Notes under the pieces: generated by a model
Seen by the model: only the letters and a program-made list of their open reading frames with translations
Told to the model about the DNA's origin: nothing
Databases searched by the model: none
Position numbers and translations under genes: made by a program
Shown here: positions 11,827 through 22,985 of the stretch, piece after piece
Layout of the letters: every line of letters begins with the position of its first letter
How positions within the stretch are numbered: the stretch's first letter is position 1
Assembly: GCF_963259705.1 (NCBI RefSeq)
Contig: NC_081852.1
Span: forward strand, 61,204,359-61,268,358
From: Myotis daubentonii
Lineage: Eukaryota; Chordata; Mammalia; Chiroptera; Vespertilionidae
Direction of reading: 5' to 3'
DNA: 64,000 nt

Positions 11827-12859
11827 CCTGCTTCTCATTTAGAATTGTTACCGGCCACACCGTCCGTCCTTGTGGCGGGCATGGAGACGTGCTGCTCAGA
11901 TCCCCCTCAGAGAAAGGGCCCCCCATCTCAACCAGAGGAGGGGGGTCACCAGAGCCTCACTGTTCACTCCTCCCCGTCCAGCTCAGCTTTGGGGAGAAGG
12001 TCAAACTGTGCGGCCTTCACTCACACTGGCCGGCCTTCCCTTGGTGACTTAGCACAGAGGAGGGATTCCTGGGGTCTAAATGCAGAGAAACAGTGCAAAA
12101 ACCCTTCGAGTCTTCCTCCGAACACTTCCATTTTAAGGTTATGGAAAGTCAACGTACAATTTAGTACAGCGATAATCTACAAAACCCACAACTGCTCCAA
12201 ATTTCCACACACACAAAAAAAAAAAAAAAAGCAAAGAAAAGTGATTTATATTTTTAATCCACAGTAATGTTTTATAACAATTCACCAATAAAATTATTAT
12301 CAGCCGTAAAGCAAGAATATGGAAACTACTTCTTGGTGTTATTTGTAAATGATAAACCAAAGAAGAACCAACCGCAGACCTCACTGAGCTGAACCGGGCC
12401 CATAGCTCTCCCTGGGTGATCTTCATGATATCACATGTTTCATGACCCATGACAGGAGAGGGAGCAGAACTGTGGCTGGGCTCCGGGGCTCGGTCCCCCC
12501 GTAACCGCAGGCTTTTCTGTCACCCGCCCCTCCTGGCATCTCCATCGGGCCGCACAACCAACATGGAAACAACTAGCTGAGTCCCTCAGAACGGCCAGGA
12601 AGCAGCGATCACCCACGGCTTCTACAATAGCTGATAATGAAAGTAAATCCAACCCCGCGTTTTCAAACACATCTTACGTCCACAGAGAACTGGCGTGAGC
12701 AAATACGCTTTTTTAAAAAACCTCCCAGAAGTGATAGCTCATGGCCCCCAGATGCCGTGGCCTCCGGGAGAACACAGAGAGACTGTTCTCCATGTCTCCC
12801 TTGGCGAGCATGAAAAGTTAAAACAGCCAGCAAGCTGTTTGAATGTGTCATTTTTCACT
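11827..12859. other. Single-copy DNA; AT-rich patch at 12120-12360
   Basis: 12120-12360 is AT-rich with an A-run (about 12213-12230), 'acagtaatgttttataacaa' near 12262 and 'aataaaattattatcagc' near 12288. It could be a decayed repeat or a non-coding element. The rest shows nothing recognisable. Confidence 0.35.
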
Positions 12860-13665
12860 CAGGAAACCTAAACTAATGAACATACCATAAAGAAATTATA
12901 ACTTCCCCCTGTATCATGCTAAAAGGAAGCAAACGTGTTTAGATGGAGATATATCAGAGCAAGGGTATAGCATACAGGTATTTAATGCGAAAGCAAAGAC
13001 AAGCGAAGGGTGGCCACAGGCTTTCTGTTTTTCCTATCTTATTCTTAAGATGTTAGAATGTAAAATTAAAAGCGAAATTTTTAAATATTATGAATCAGAG
13101 AAATACTTATAACCACAAATGCTGATACAATTATTTTAAAGTACTAGTGACTAAAGTTAAACAATAGGTTAAAGGAATAGAATATTGCAATTTAGAAAAT
13201 TTTGGTTAAGAAAGTAAGGGGGAGAGTTCACAGGAGGCATCTGAAATAATCAGTTGAAATATCCCAAAATAGTTTCTATAAAAAATTCTGATTAAAAAAA
13301 ATAATCACACATTACAAAAACATTCTTTCTTAATGTGATAGAAAATGGTCATCTCAAACCAACATTAAACCTGATCATTAGCAGTGATATGCTGGAGTTG
13401 TCCTCAATAACATTAGTAACCAAGTCCTGATGCTCATTATTAACCTTATTAATTACCATTCCTTGTGGAAGCCCTGGTCATGCAAATGCAATAAAAAGGA
13501 AAAATGAGGTGCATGCCTAATTAGAAAGGTATGGTAAACAATTACAATTACATAGATGATAATTACAAAATAAGAGAAGATGCAGTTTAATAAATTAGCT
13601 GGATTCTGCATAAACATATTAAAGATAAAATTATCCTTAAATACTGCTCCCCCCCCCAATAAAAA
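12860..13665. promoter_or_regulatory. AT-rich candidate conserved element
   Basis: The strongest part is 13370-13620. It has TTATTAATTA at 13447-13456, an octamer ATGCAAAT at 13480-13487, CCTAATTAG at 13517-13525, and several 'attacaatta' and 'gataattac' sites to 13570. Such packing of TAATTA-type homeodomain sites with an octamer is characteristic of developmental enhancers. No repeat family is recognised. Function is inferred. Confidence 0.35.
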
Positions 13666-13689
13666 AGTGATAAATAAAATTTTTAAAGG

Positions 13690-13960
13690 TATCGTGACTT
13701 CTACTTTCAGCCAAGATGGAGTAACAAGGACTCATCCAGAAACAACCAGAAAAATCAAACAAAATACCTAAATGGAAAAACTTATCTTCAAGCCATAGGA
13801 CACCCGGCAGCAAAGGACAGCGATCCATGAGGGACAGGAAGCACGTGTGTCAGCCACACAGCAGTGACCACGGAGCCCAGGTTCCAGGGGGGCCACTGGC
13901 AGAGGGGTGTGTGCAGGCGGCGGGTGGCTTGAGGGGGACGGTGAGAAACACACTTTCCGA
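13690..13960 (+). mobile_element. Possible LINE-1 5' UTR fragment
   Basis: 'agccaagatggagtaacaag' followed by 'ccagaaacaaccagaaaaat', 'aaatggaaaaacttatcttc' and 'aaaggacagcgatccatgag' resembles the promoter region of mammalian LINE-1 elements. The match is from memory and degenerate; a MaLR or unclassified repeat is possible. Confidence 0.4.
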
Positions 13961-14034
13961 AAACTGGACCTTGATCTGCGCTTCCTTTCTTTCCATCTTC
14001 GAATTGAAGGGCTGGGTCTAAGTAAATGGGTTTT

Positions 14035-14245
14035 CAAACTTACCAGCTCAATCCTCTTTTTAAACAACTTCATTGGGCAGCAATTCACATACCCATTTAA
14101 AGTGTACACTTAGGGTTTTTCAGTATATTCACAGGTAGGTGCAGACATCACCACAATCAATTCTAGAACATTCTCTCACCACTTCAGAAAGAAACCCTGT
14201 CCCTTTAGCTGTCCTCTCTCCTCCCACTTTGTTCCCAGCTAAAAT
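14035..14245 (-). mobile_element. LINE-1 3' end fragment, antisense
   Basis: 'aacttcattgggcagcaatt cacatacccatttaaagtgt'-type sequence, then 'cagtatattcacaggtag', 'catcaccacaatcaattcta' and 'cagaaagaaaccctgtccc' follow the antisense of L1M 3' ends in order. It is heavily mutated. Confidence 0.75.
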
Positions 14246-15165
14246 ACGTCCTGACATTCTTGCGCGTGAAACGGGTGACCATCTTATGGTGGAGCCGCTG
14301 TGACTGAGAGGCCAGGGGGACCCCCCCCCAAGTGGTGCCCACGCCCCCGTCAGCCATCGCAAACCCTCCAAGGAGTCTGGCAACTCCACAGAAAGCAATT
14401 TCAACATCACTGGTGGTGTCGGAACCCATTCTCTGCAATCCCACCGCAGGATAAGCATGGAGGACGTTTTATGTCTAGGACGGGGGCCATCAGAGAGTCT
14501 TGCCTTCCCTTGCATTTGTCATCGTCAGGGGCTTGACATAAACAGATGTAGGAGAGGTAACAAGGGCCTCACGAAGCCTAGTCCATCATGTCAAGACGAT
14601 TCATGCGGAGAAGCTGAGAATAACGCGGACGCATCGGAGCCTCTGACCCTGCAAAATCTCAACCGGGGGCCCACCCTTCGGGAAATCTAGAGGCGGGGTG
14701 ATGGGGTCCCCGGCATGAGCCGGGTAGGATTGCCACAGTCCAAACACTCAGCACAAAAGGAAGGCAGCCGAGAGCAGGGGGAAAGTTACAACGTCCAGAC
14801 AAACCTCAAAGACACCAACTCCATTCACACAGAAAGTAAGTTCCGGGCAGCACAGCACGGAGGTGCAGCCGGGTGGGTCAGACACCTCCCCCACTCCCTC
14901 TCCCAAGTTCTCCCCCCTCCCTCGCCACCTCCCCCAAACCCGTTTCCTGGGGGGCTGTTTCCCAGAGCAGGCAATCCTGCAATCCCGCCAGAGGTGTGAA
15001 TGGGACCATATAGCCTACGTCAACCCCTTCCCCCCCCTCCCCCCTCCCCCTCTCCGCCCCCTCACCACCACCGGCCCCCCCCCCCCGTCTCAGCAGGGAG
15101 CAACGCCAGGGCTGCCCTGGGGGAAGGCACCCTGACCGTGTACCCCGGACCTCGTTCTAACCTCC
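14246..15165. other. Single-copy DNA with long pyrimidine tracts
   Basis: 14880-15095 is dominated by C/T on the plus strand, with a C-run near 15075-15086. This is low complexity and could form triplex or i-motif structures in vitro. I see no gene or repeat family. Confidence 0.5.
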
Positions 15166-15169
15166 CATC

Positions 15170-15455
15170 GGAAAGGGCCTTCGGAGAGAGCTCAGACACC
15201 CGCGCATCGCGAATGACAAAATGGATGTGTCTGTGTGCGTTCTTTTCAATAATCATGACACCGAGAGACCAGCCAACGGCACTGCTGTTTCACTTCTACG
15301 TTATGTCCATTCCAAACATTTGGAGGGATGATCCCAGTCGCTAGCCCCACACGCCCGCGTTTTACTTTACTAACACATTGTACGCATTCATTACGCACTT
15401 TGATAAAATCCTCTTTCCCCAGAGGAAAGGGAATAATGGGGAAATCGGGTTTTAT
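15170..15455. promoter_or_regulatory. Candidate conserved non-coding element
   Basis: 'cttttcaataatcatgacac' near 15242, 'gcattcattacgcactttg' near 15384 and 'aaagggaataatggggaaat' near 15425 form an AT-richer island between GC-rich blocks. No repeat match. Function is inferred. Confidence 0.25.
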
Positions 15456-15479
15456 TCGTGAAAATGAACCCGCATGGGT

Positions 15480-15740
15480 CTGTGGGGCGGTGTTAGATCG
15501 AGGGGGTGTCATCTGCTTTCCCCAGCGCCTGGGAGCCGGGTGCTTGTAGAAGGGGGGGGCAGGGGGAGCAGGCGCCTCCGGGCCCAGGCTCCTGGCCTGT
15601 CCACGCCCCGCGCCGTTGAAGGGAGCCCACGGGACCCGGCAACTTGATTGGAGCCTCCTCGCGCGTGGCTCCGGTTTCCAACGTGTACTCCCTCGCGGTG
15701 CCTTGGCGAGGCCGCCAGCGTCTGCCATTCATACGATGCG
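15480..15740. other. CpG-rich segment
   Basis: CpG dinucleotides are dense from about 15490 to 15735 ('cacgccccgcgccgttg', 'cctcgcgcgtggctccgg', 'ggcgaggccgccagcg'). It may be a small CpG island. There is no TATA box and no convincing start site or open frame downstream. Confidence 0.3.
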
Positions 15741-16059
15741 GTGGCAATTCTCGAGACGGGCTGTTGGCTCGTTATTTGCAGCTCTGACTCCGGTCACTCG
15801 CTTTCTGGAACCTTCCCCTGTGCTGTTCCTCTCTGGCTGTTACCTGCTGGGACTCAGTCACACCAAATTGCTCTTCTGTGTTGAGCCCGTGGAAAGGTGT
15901 GTCCCCTCCACACGCATCCCCACGCATCCCCGTGCACGCAGCTAAGGAGCCCAGCCCCCCGGGCAGGCGGTGGGGAGGGGAGAGGCTCATCCGACCCCCA
16001 GTTTCCACCCCGGGCATTACAAAACCTTCTTGCAATCCACTCCCCCCTCCGCGTTGAAA

Positions 16060-16340
16060 TGTTTCCAATCAATGTCTGTCCCTTCTGATTTCTGGGAAAC
16101 AAATGAAGCCATTCCCGGGGCTGAGCGGGGATCACTGCCGGGCCAAGCCGTTCCCCGCCCGCCCGTCGAGAGGCGCGCCTGTCTCGCTAACATTGAACAG
16201 AGCTTGCCTTTGGCGATGGAGAAAGAGGATGTCATCTCTTTAGACAATATGCGCTTGTTTCTCCGCTGACAACTGCTTTTCTGTGGCAACTCTCCAGGTT
16301 GCATCCGTGGGCCTTTTGATCTACCAGCTCAGAAGACGGG
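16060..16340. promoter_or_regulatory. Candidate conserved non-coding element
   Basis: Unusually balanced, non-repetitive sequence with 'gctaacattgaacagagctt' near 16185 and 'gtcatctctttagacaatat' near 16231. An open frame to 16269 ends here, but no exon boundary or family similarity is visible, so I prefer a non-coding reading. Confidence 0.2.
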
Positions 16341-17218
16341 TTTCAGGATTCCAGGAACCGCACAGGCCGAGGGAACAACGTGCTCACAGGCCACCCTCTC
16401 CACCCGCCCCTGGGGTGTCCGCGAGACCTGCATCCACTGACATCTCGTCCACAGCCTCCTCTGCCTCAGGCTCAGGTCTTTGAGAAAAACCCCGGTTTCG
16501 CTGCAGCAGCAGCACTGACTTCACATCACCCTGGAGCGAGACACGACCAGGCAGCGGCCTCTCCCCAAATACGGTAAACGTCCTTATTCCCTACAACGGA
16601 ACGACGCCCGGTGGGGAAACGCGTGCATGCGACATTATTCCAGAGTGGGACCAGGACAATGCAATTCCCTGTGCTGCGGCGGGCGCTCTGGGAAACGCGT
16701 CGGTGGCCTAAGAGTCAACGCCGCCCCCAGCGGGCTTCGTGTTAACGTCGGGAAGTTGGTAATCTCACGGCTGTGCCGCTTCACAGAAATCGCTCGTCAT
16801 CCCAAGACTCCGTCCAGATGAAAGCACCTGCTTTCGTGGGTGCAGATGGTCCCTCGACAAGAATAGTAAATGTAGCAAGTTTGGGGCTTCCTACAAGCAG
16901 TCACTTCTCTGATGCGCGGGTCTCACGTAGGCACACGGATAAAAGGTCACGTGCAGGCACCCCTGCCGCTCTGGCCTAAGGCCCAGTTCCGCGGCCAGGT
17001 GGGCAGGAGGCACTGCGGTTCTCTCTTCACTGAGCCGCCTCCGCTGCCACTGGTCATCTCTTTCTATACCAGCAAAACGCAGAGGAACGAGGGAAATAAG
17101 AAAGATAAAAGCGGGGAAAGATGACAAACTGTCCAGGAAAAGCATTGGGAACTAAGAGGGGGGCCCTGACAGAGGAATACGCCAACTACACTGGGATGTG
17201 TAGCCAGCCCATCAGAAA
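16341..17218. other. Single-copy DNA, no feature recognised
   Basis: CpG-moderate sequence with no repeat. Short chance frames only. Confidence 0.45.
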
Positions 17219-17229
17219 GTCAGAACGGC

Positions 17230-17516
17230 CCGGCCGGTGTGGCTCAGTGGTTGAGCATCGCCCCATGAACCAGAAGGCCACGGTTTGATTCCCAGTCAGG
17301 GCACATGCCCAAGTTGTGGGCTCGATCCCCGGTAGGGGGTGTGCAGGGGACATCAGATCAATGATTCTCTCTCATTGATGTTTCTATCCCTCTCTCCCTC
17401 TCCCTTCCTCTCTCTCTGAAATCAATAAAAAATAAATTAAAGAAGAAGAAGATGGGGGGAGAAAGAGAAGGAGGAGGTGGAGGAGGAAGAGGAGGAGGTG
17501 GAGGAGGAGGAGGAGG
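17230..17516 (+). mobile_element. Ves SINE with purine microsatellite tail
   Basis: Head CCGGCCGGTGTGGCTCAGTGG, B box 'ggtttgattcccagtcaggg', body to 'ctctgaaatcaataaaaaat', then a GGA-rich tail. The target-site duplication is GTCAGAACGGC (17219-17229) against GTCAGAACAGC (17517-17527), 10 of 11 identical. It lies outside the GGA run, so the run belongs to the element's tail. Confidence 0.93.
17440..17516 (+). repeat. (GGA)n/(GGAGGT)n purine microsatellite
   Basis: About 75 bases of almost pure purine, mostly GGA with GGT interruptions. It sits at the end of the Ves tail and inside its target duplication. Confidence 0.9.
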
Positions 17517-17527
17517 GTCAGAACAGC

Positions 17528-19059
17528 AATGGTCAGGAAAAAAAAGAGACCATCCCAATAATTTGGGCAAAAATGACTGAAATTGGATAAGCTACCTTTT
17601 TCTGAATGGAAGATGCTACTTTTCCGGAAGAAAGGAGAACAGACCAGCGTTTAACTGATGCTCCTGATCGCTTCCCTAGGCGGGCTCCCCTGCATCACCT
17701 GCCGCCCGTGCAGCGCACCCTCTGAAGCCACCGGAGGTGCTGTGGGAGCAACGCTTCCGCCCTCCCCGTGGCCCAACATCAGCCGCCCCGCGAGGCCCCC
17801 ACCGAGGCCCAGAAGTCGGAGGCCGGCTGCACGCAGAGCAGGATCCCAGCGCGGACCTTCCCTGAAAAGTTTGACTCTGGCTCCCCGACTTCTCGAGGCT
17901 GCCAACTTGAAAGGGAGACCTCTTGAGAACATGTTTTCTTACAAAATGTACAAAGCGCTCTGCTGCGGAGCCAGCAGCTGGCAGGGGTGAGGCAGCCCCT
18001 CCCGGGTCTGATTCCTCCAGGCGTTTTGGCACTTCTGGTCCAGCCCCTGGCTGGCACCCAGGAGCCGAGACACAATAAAACAGGGCCGCTCCCAGGACGT
18101 TCGGCCAGGCTCCTTCCCAGGAAGTGTGACCCCGGCCGGCAGAGAGGCTGAGCCACTGCTCTCGGGACAGGCACGCAGGGGCATCTCCAGAGCGGTGCCA
18201 GCTCCCTGCTGGCCCAGGGGTCAGGCACCACGGTGACAAGGCCAGCCCCGGAGTTTCTGCATTGCCCCGCCTGGACCAAACACAGAAGCGGAAATGACTG
18301 CAGGGGCCGCTGCCAAGGAAGGCTCCACTCCCAGCGTCCACCCTAAGCAGTTTGTAATAAGCCGCGTCCGTCCGTCCGTCCGTCCGTAATTATTCTAACA
18401 GCACCCGGAAATAACGGTGCCGGCTGAATGTTGATACCTGTGGCTCTTCCTGCGCTTACTTTCCCTGACCCTTGCCTGCTTTACTCGACTCTTGTCACAT
18501 CCTTCCACTCCATTGAAGCGGGTGAAATGCCAAGGTCTGCAGACTGGGGGAGGCCAGTGCTGCTCACGCTGCTGTCACAGACCCTATTTTTGTCCCTTTC
18601 TCCCACCCACCCCATCCCCCCTGCCCCCACAGGGAGAGGATCGCACAGACTCTCCCCGGAGGAATGGCTCTTCGTGGTCCTCCAATCATGTGCGTGGGAT
18701 AAACATCTGGGAGAGAGAGGCCAGGCCAGGTCCCAGGGTGAACACGGTGGAAGGTTCACTTCGCCCTGTCCGTGTTTCCCCCGGAATACCTCGCACCCCA
18801 CAGGAGCAGTGCCCTTCTCCATAACCGGGCAACATCGGCCATTACCTCTTCCAAACACCTGTACTAACTCGATCGGCCAACAATCTCTCTTCTTACTTAA
18901 AACAGCATTTCCTTCATCCCTGATGGGACAAGCTCTTCTGCAAATATGTATTGAGCATCTGTAGTTCTTATGTGATGATTTTTCATGTTTTCAAGCATTT
19001 TCTCTTTAAACTTTTACTGAATGATAAGGGTGCTTTATGTACTAATAATCCTTTAATGA
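17528..19059. other. Single-copy DNA
   Basis: GC-rich at 17650-18360 with chance frames on both strands. AT-richer at 18880-19059, ending at the Helitron. Nothing assignable except the tetramer run at 18366. Confidence 0.45.
18366..18387 (+). repeat. (GTCC)n microsatellite
   Basis: Five and a half perfect copies of a GTCC tetramer. Confidence 0.95.
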
Positions 19060-19228
19060 CTCGAGGCCTGATGCACGAAATTCGTGCAAGAGTAGGCCTT
19101 CCTTCCCCCGGCTACTGCCACCGGCTTCCCTCTGGCACCTGAGACCCAGGCTTCCCTCCAGCCGCCAGCAGGCTTCGACCAGGACATCCGGTTTAATTAG
19201 CATATTAAGCTTTTTTTATTATTTTAGA
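19060..19228 (-). mobile_element. HeliBat-type Helitron, short, antisense
   Basis: On the minus strand it starts TCTAAAATAATAAAAAAAGC and ends GTGCATCAGGCCTCGAG. A near-perfect hairpin 'gcacgaaattcgtgc' precedes the 3' end. Flanking bases are A and T in element orientation. 'ccggtttaattagcatatta' is the antisense of the HeliBat 5' region. Internal sequence is shortened to 169 bp. Confidence 0.88.
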
Positions 19229-19724
19229 TGTGCTACAGTATGTTCCCATTTGTCTAGGAGGATTGGTTAGGGTTTAATTAACAATTTTCAAGAGACAAAT
19301 CATTTCGTTTTCCTGTGTGGCTCCCTTGTTCTTCCTCCCCCACCTGGAAACCAACCTGGGGCTTCCAGTTCATGTCCCCTCAGACTGACCTCTCCAACCA
19401 CGAACATGAACCTTCATCTCGAGGAGCTAAAGGGATTCTTTCCCAACAGTTAACTTGCTATCTCAACACCACTTACTCATTCATGCAAACTCCGCCCCGT
19501 GCACTTGAGATGCCCCGTTAACATCTGATAAGTGAGCAGGCACCACCCCAGCCTGGTCTCGCACCCACGCCCCACCCGGGAGCATGAGAGCCACAGAGCT
19601 CATCCGAATCATGCTCTCATCCTATTCCCCATTAGCATCGGCATTTTGACTGTTCTTCTACAGTCAGTCAGTCAACCTCACAGTTTTTAAATGGCGCCCC
19701 CATCTGTTGGGTTTCTGTACTTTT
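19229..19724. other. Single-copy DNA
   Basis: Contains 'gggtttaattaacaattttc' near 19270, a TTAATTAA-type AT motif. Otherwise nothing recognised. Confidence 0.4.
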
Positions 19725-19937
19725 TTCTTTTTTTAATATATTTTTATTGATTACAGAGAGGGAGAGGGAGGGAGTGAAACATTAATGATGAGAGAGAAAC
19801 ATTGATTGGCTGCCTCCTGCATGCCCCCTACAGGGGATCGAGCCCACAACCCGGGCATGTGCCCTTGACCGGAATTGAACCCGGGACCCTTCAGTCCGCA
19901 GGCCAATGCTCTAGACACTGAGCCAAACCGGCTAGGG
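19725..19937 (-). mobile_element. Ves SINE, antisense, interrupted at its 5' end
   Basis: Minus strand reads CCCTAGCCGGTTTGGCTCAG at the head, 'ctgaagggtcccgggttcaa' in the B-box region, 'gggttgtgggctcgatcccc' and a CT-rich tail ending 'aatcaataaaaatatatt'. This subtype (head CCCTAGCC, 'gcctgcggactgaagggtcc') also occurs at 43510 and 48753. A hAT element has inserted at its first bases. Confidence 0.92.
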
Positions 19938-20150
19938 CAGTGGTCAGCAAACTCATTAGTCAACAGAGCCAAATATCAACAGTACGACGATTGAAATTTC
20001 TTTTGAGAGCCAAATTTTTTAAACTTACACTATATAGGTAGGTACATTGTTATTAACTTAATTAGGGTCCTCCTAAGGCTTAGGAAGAGCCACACTCAAG
20101 GGGCCAAAGAGCCGCATGTGGCTCGCGAGCCGCAGTTTGGCCGACCATGG
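19938..20150. mobile_element. Non-autonomous hAT element (nhAT type)
   Basis: 213 bp. The left end is CAGTGGTCAGCAAACT. The right end AGTTTGGCCGACCATGG is its diverged inverted repeat. The 8-bp target duplication is GGCTAGGG (19930-19937) against GGCTAGGA (20151-20158), 7 of 8 identical. Internal 'gagccgcatgtggctcgcga' is typical of this bat hAT family. Non-coding; it needed transposase from another copy. Confidence 0.9.
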
Positions 20151-20164
20151 GGCTAGGATCCAAC

Positions 20165-20580
20165 CTCACATTTGAGTTTTGATAGGAATTGCTCGAAAAG
20201 TATGGGTTAAATTGGGGAAATGTGGCCTCTGTTCAGAACCAAGGCCTAGACCTCTATTCATTGAAGACGTCTGTGCCATCTCTCAGAACCCGTGCTCTCT
20301 TCTTCACGCGGGTCCTTTGCGACCTCCCTGGGTTCTTCCCTGGGATTTAGTGTGTCCCATTGATCTGGGGGCTGGGCATCTTTCATCTCTTTCCCTTCCA
20401 GCCGGTCATTAAGGGAATATAGGCACATTATTGATCTGTGTGTGCTACCAACAAAAGAATCTGTCAGCTGCTTCCTTTAAAATATTCTCTCAGGGTTTTG
20501 TAGACATATAATCAGACCACATGCAGACTTGGGCCTGTTTCCTTCTCAAAGTTACTCTTCTTAATTCTGCTTTCTGTTTT
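20165..20580 (-). mobile_element. LINE-1 ORF2 fragment, antisense (C-terminal part)
   Basis: 'gagttttgataggaattgct' and 'aagtatgggttaaattgggg' match the antisense ORF2 stretch that precedes the reverse transcriptase region. 'gacctctattcattgaagac' follows the expected order. It probably belongs to the same insertion as 20740-22620. Confidence 0.6.
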
Positions 20581-20739
20581 ATCGCACCTGTTAGAACCTC
20601 CCACACCCGCTGGTAGGAGTGGGGCTGCAGCAGCCCCACCCCGTTCCCCACTCGGAGGAACCTGCGAAGGGCCCCATTACGTGGGATGCAGCCGCTGAGA
20701 GCAGATTGCTCTCATGTCGAGGACTCGTTCTCCTACGCT

Positions 20740-22620
20740 CGGCTTAGTACGTTTTCATTAGAAATTAATGTTGAATTTTATCAAATGTCCTCTGGGAATT
20801 TATTAAAGTTTTTCCTCTTTTAATCTACCAATGTAATATATTTTATTAATAGATTTCTGAATATTAACACGTGATTGCACTTTCTGGAATAGGCCTATCC
20901 GGTCTACGGAATTGTTGTTTTCCATGTGCGGTGTTATTTAGGATGTTTTGTTCTTTGATTCGATGACTATGGTGGCACCTCACCAGGAGCCAGCCCCACC
21001 CCTCGGTTCCTGCCTCACCTGCCCCAGGAGATGGAGCTGGAAGTCCCTGAGCCTTTTTGGGTTTTGGACTCAAGCCTCTGCTCTCGCTGTAAAATGCAGG
21101 GGAAACTATGTTCTCCCTCTGCTTGGCAATCTTCCCTCGAGCAGGGGAAGGACTTGTTCTTACAGGATTAAAAGCCCAAACTCTAAAGGACTCTCAAATC
21201 ATTCTAGAAGACCAATATCAGAGAGGATACGACAAAGAGATTCATTTTAAAATATCACAACGCTGTAATAATTAAACCATACGCGACTTTTGAAATTTCT
21301 CTCCAAAATTATATTAGCCTGTCATTTTCTCCCTCCTTAGTCAGACATGGAGAGTTATATTTTCCTCGGAAAAAATCTTCCATTCATTGAGTGGTAAACT
21401 AAGTTATAGAAAGGGTTTATTTGTAGGGTTTTATTAGCATTGAGTTCACCGTAGAATCTTCTTTCTGTTTGTTCCATCAATCACCTTCACTAATCCCTCA
21501 TTTTCTATAATTGTATTTCCCTCTTTTTTTGCTAAATCAAGATTGGCCAGTAATGAATCTATTTTAAAGTGTATCTGTTTATTTATAACGTTTTTGAATG
21601 TCTCAACTTTACTGTTTTTCTACATTCTAATTCATGAATTTCTGTTTTATAACGTGTATATTTTATTTTTTTAGCATTTGTTGGATATAATATCCTGGGG
21701 TTCCTAAAAATATTAAATTAAGTGCTTATTAGATTTTTATTATTATTTCATGAACATAATATGATGCATTGACCTTAAACTAACTTTAGACTTTACCCCT
21801 TAATTTTTATATGCACATGTTTTTAAAGTGCTCTAGAATTATAGACTCGGTTTCTGTTTTTTCTACTTTTTTTCCACTGGTCACTGGGAGAGAGCTATTT
21901 AATTTAAGTGTTTGCAACTCGTGTTACACTTTTGTTAATAAGACTTATGTCTATTTTGTAGCTACAGATGTAGTCCGTATAGTTTGTTCCTTAAGAGAAT
22001 TCATGGACATTATTCTTTTTCTCTGCTTGGTGCAAAGTGCATTTACTTTATTAAATGCTGAGTGAGCTCTGTTCATTACTTATGATTCTATTTGCTATCT
22101 CTTTGTTTATTTTTGCCAATTTGGCTAATACTCACTACATTATGTCTTGTCAATTTCTCCTTGTATTTTTAATTTGCTTTACATATGCTAATAATTATAT
22201 TTTGCACATGAGGGATCATTATTCATATATCTGCATGGTGAATTTTACCTTTTACCAATATAAAAATAGCCCATTTGAAATTATTTGAACTCAAAGTTGA
22301 TACTAATATTGTCACCATTTTTCAGTTTTTATCTGTATTTACCTGATACGTCTTTGTCCCACCATTAGTCTTCATTTGCTCCATATTTTTTTTACATGTG
22401 TCTCTTGTCAATAGGTTTTAGTTTGATTCTGTTCTTCAATATAGTCGGGAAGTCTTTCATTTGGGGAGTTTGGCCTATCCGTATTACCTCTGAAATCATT
22501 TCTGGTATGCCTTATTTTGTAAAATATTTTATTGTTTCTTCCTTTTATTTATTTTTTGCTGAAAATACATTTTTCTTAGCTCTTTTTGCTTTAGTAATTT
22601 GGAAAGGCTGAGTCTTGTTT
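20740..22620 (-). mobile_element. LINE-1 ORF2, long degenerate copy, antisense
   Basis: 'attaatgttgaattttatca' (20764-20783) and 'ctaccaatgtaatatatttt' (20826-20845) are antisense LINE-1 reverse transcriptase sequence. AT-rich related sequence continues to about 22620. The block 20940-21240 has lost resemblance and may be inserted or heavily mutated. Open frames of 60-85 codons at 21811-22611 are relics or chance. Confidence 0.6.
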
Positions 22621-22884
22621 TAATTCCACAGCTGATTCTTTTTACACTTTCTTTTTGTTAAGTCATATTTTTCTGTTTACCATTAACACTGAGTTTTATC
22701 CAATATCTCTTCCCCCAAAAAAGCAGAGATTCAACACATATACTTTCACCCGTCTGCTTTGCCAACTTTTGCTGTTACCTAAAATCTTAAATCAGAGCAT
22801 TAACACTCAGTTATTTGCTTAAGTTATTCATTTCTCTTGCAATGATTTTTTTTTTGTATGGGGTTGTTTTTTGTTTGTTTGTGG
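22621..22884. other. AT-rich DNA, probably decayed LINE
   Basis: T-rich on the plus strand, continuous in composition with the LINE-1 upstream. 'gggttgttttttgtttgttt' near 22861 is low complexity. Confidence 0.35.
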
Positions 22885-22985
22885 GGTTTTTTTATTATTA
22901 TTATTATTCAGTTTAGAGGAAGAGGAGTGGAGAGGGAGAGAGAGAGAGAAACATTGACCAGTTGCCTCTCACACGCACCCCCACC
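22885..22985 (-). mobile_element. SINE tail fragment (Ves-related), antisense
   Basis: 'ttattattattattcagttt' followed by 'gagagggagagagagagaga' and 'aacattgaccagttgcctct' is the antisense of a Ves tail and mid-region. The tRNA-like head is missing. Confidence 0.7.

Noticed and set aside
17230..17300. tRNA-like A and B boxes
   Set aside because: They belong to Ves SINE heads. No cloverleaf with an intact acceptor stem and anticodon arm can be drawn, and the same head recurs with SINE tails throughout the window.
21811..22611. Hydrophobic 70-85-codon frames resembling membrane proteins
   Set aside because: T-rich plus-strand DNA codes for Phe/Leu/Ile by composition. The region lies in a degenerate antisense LINE-1.
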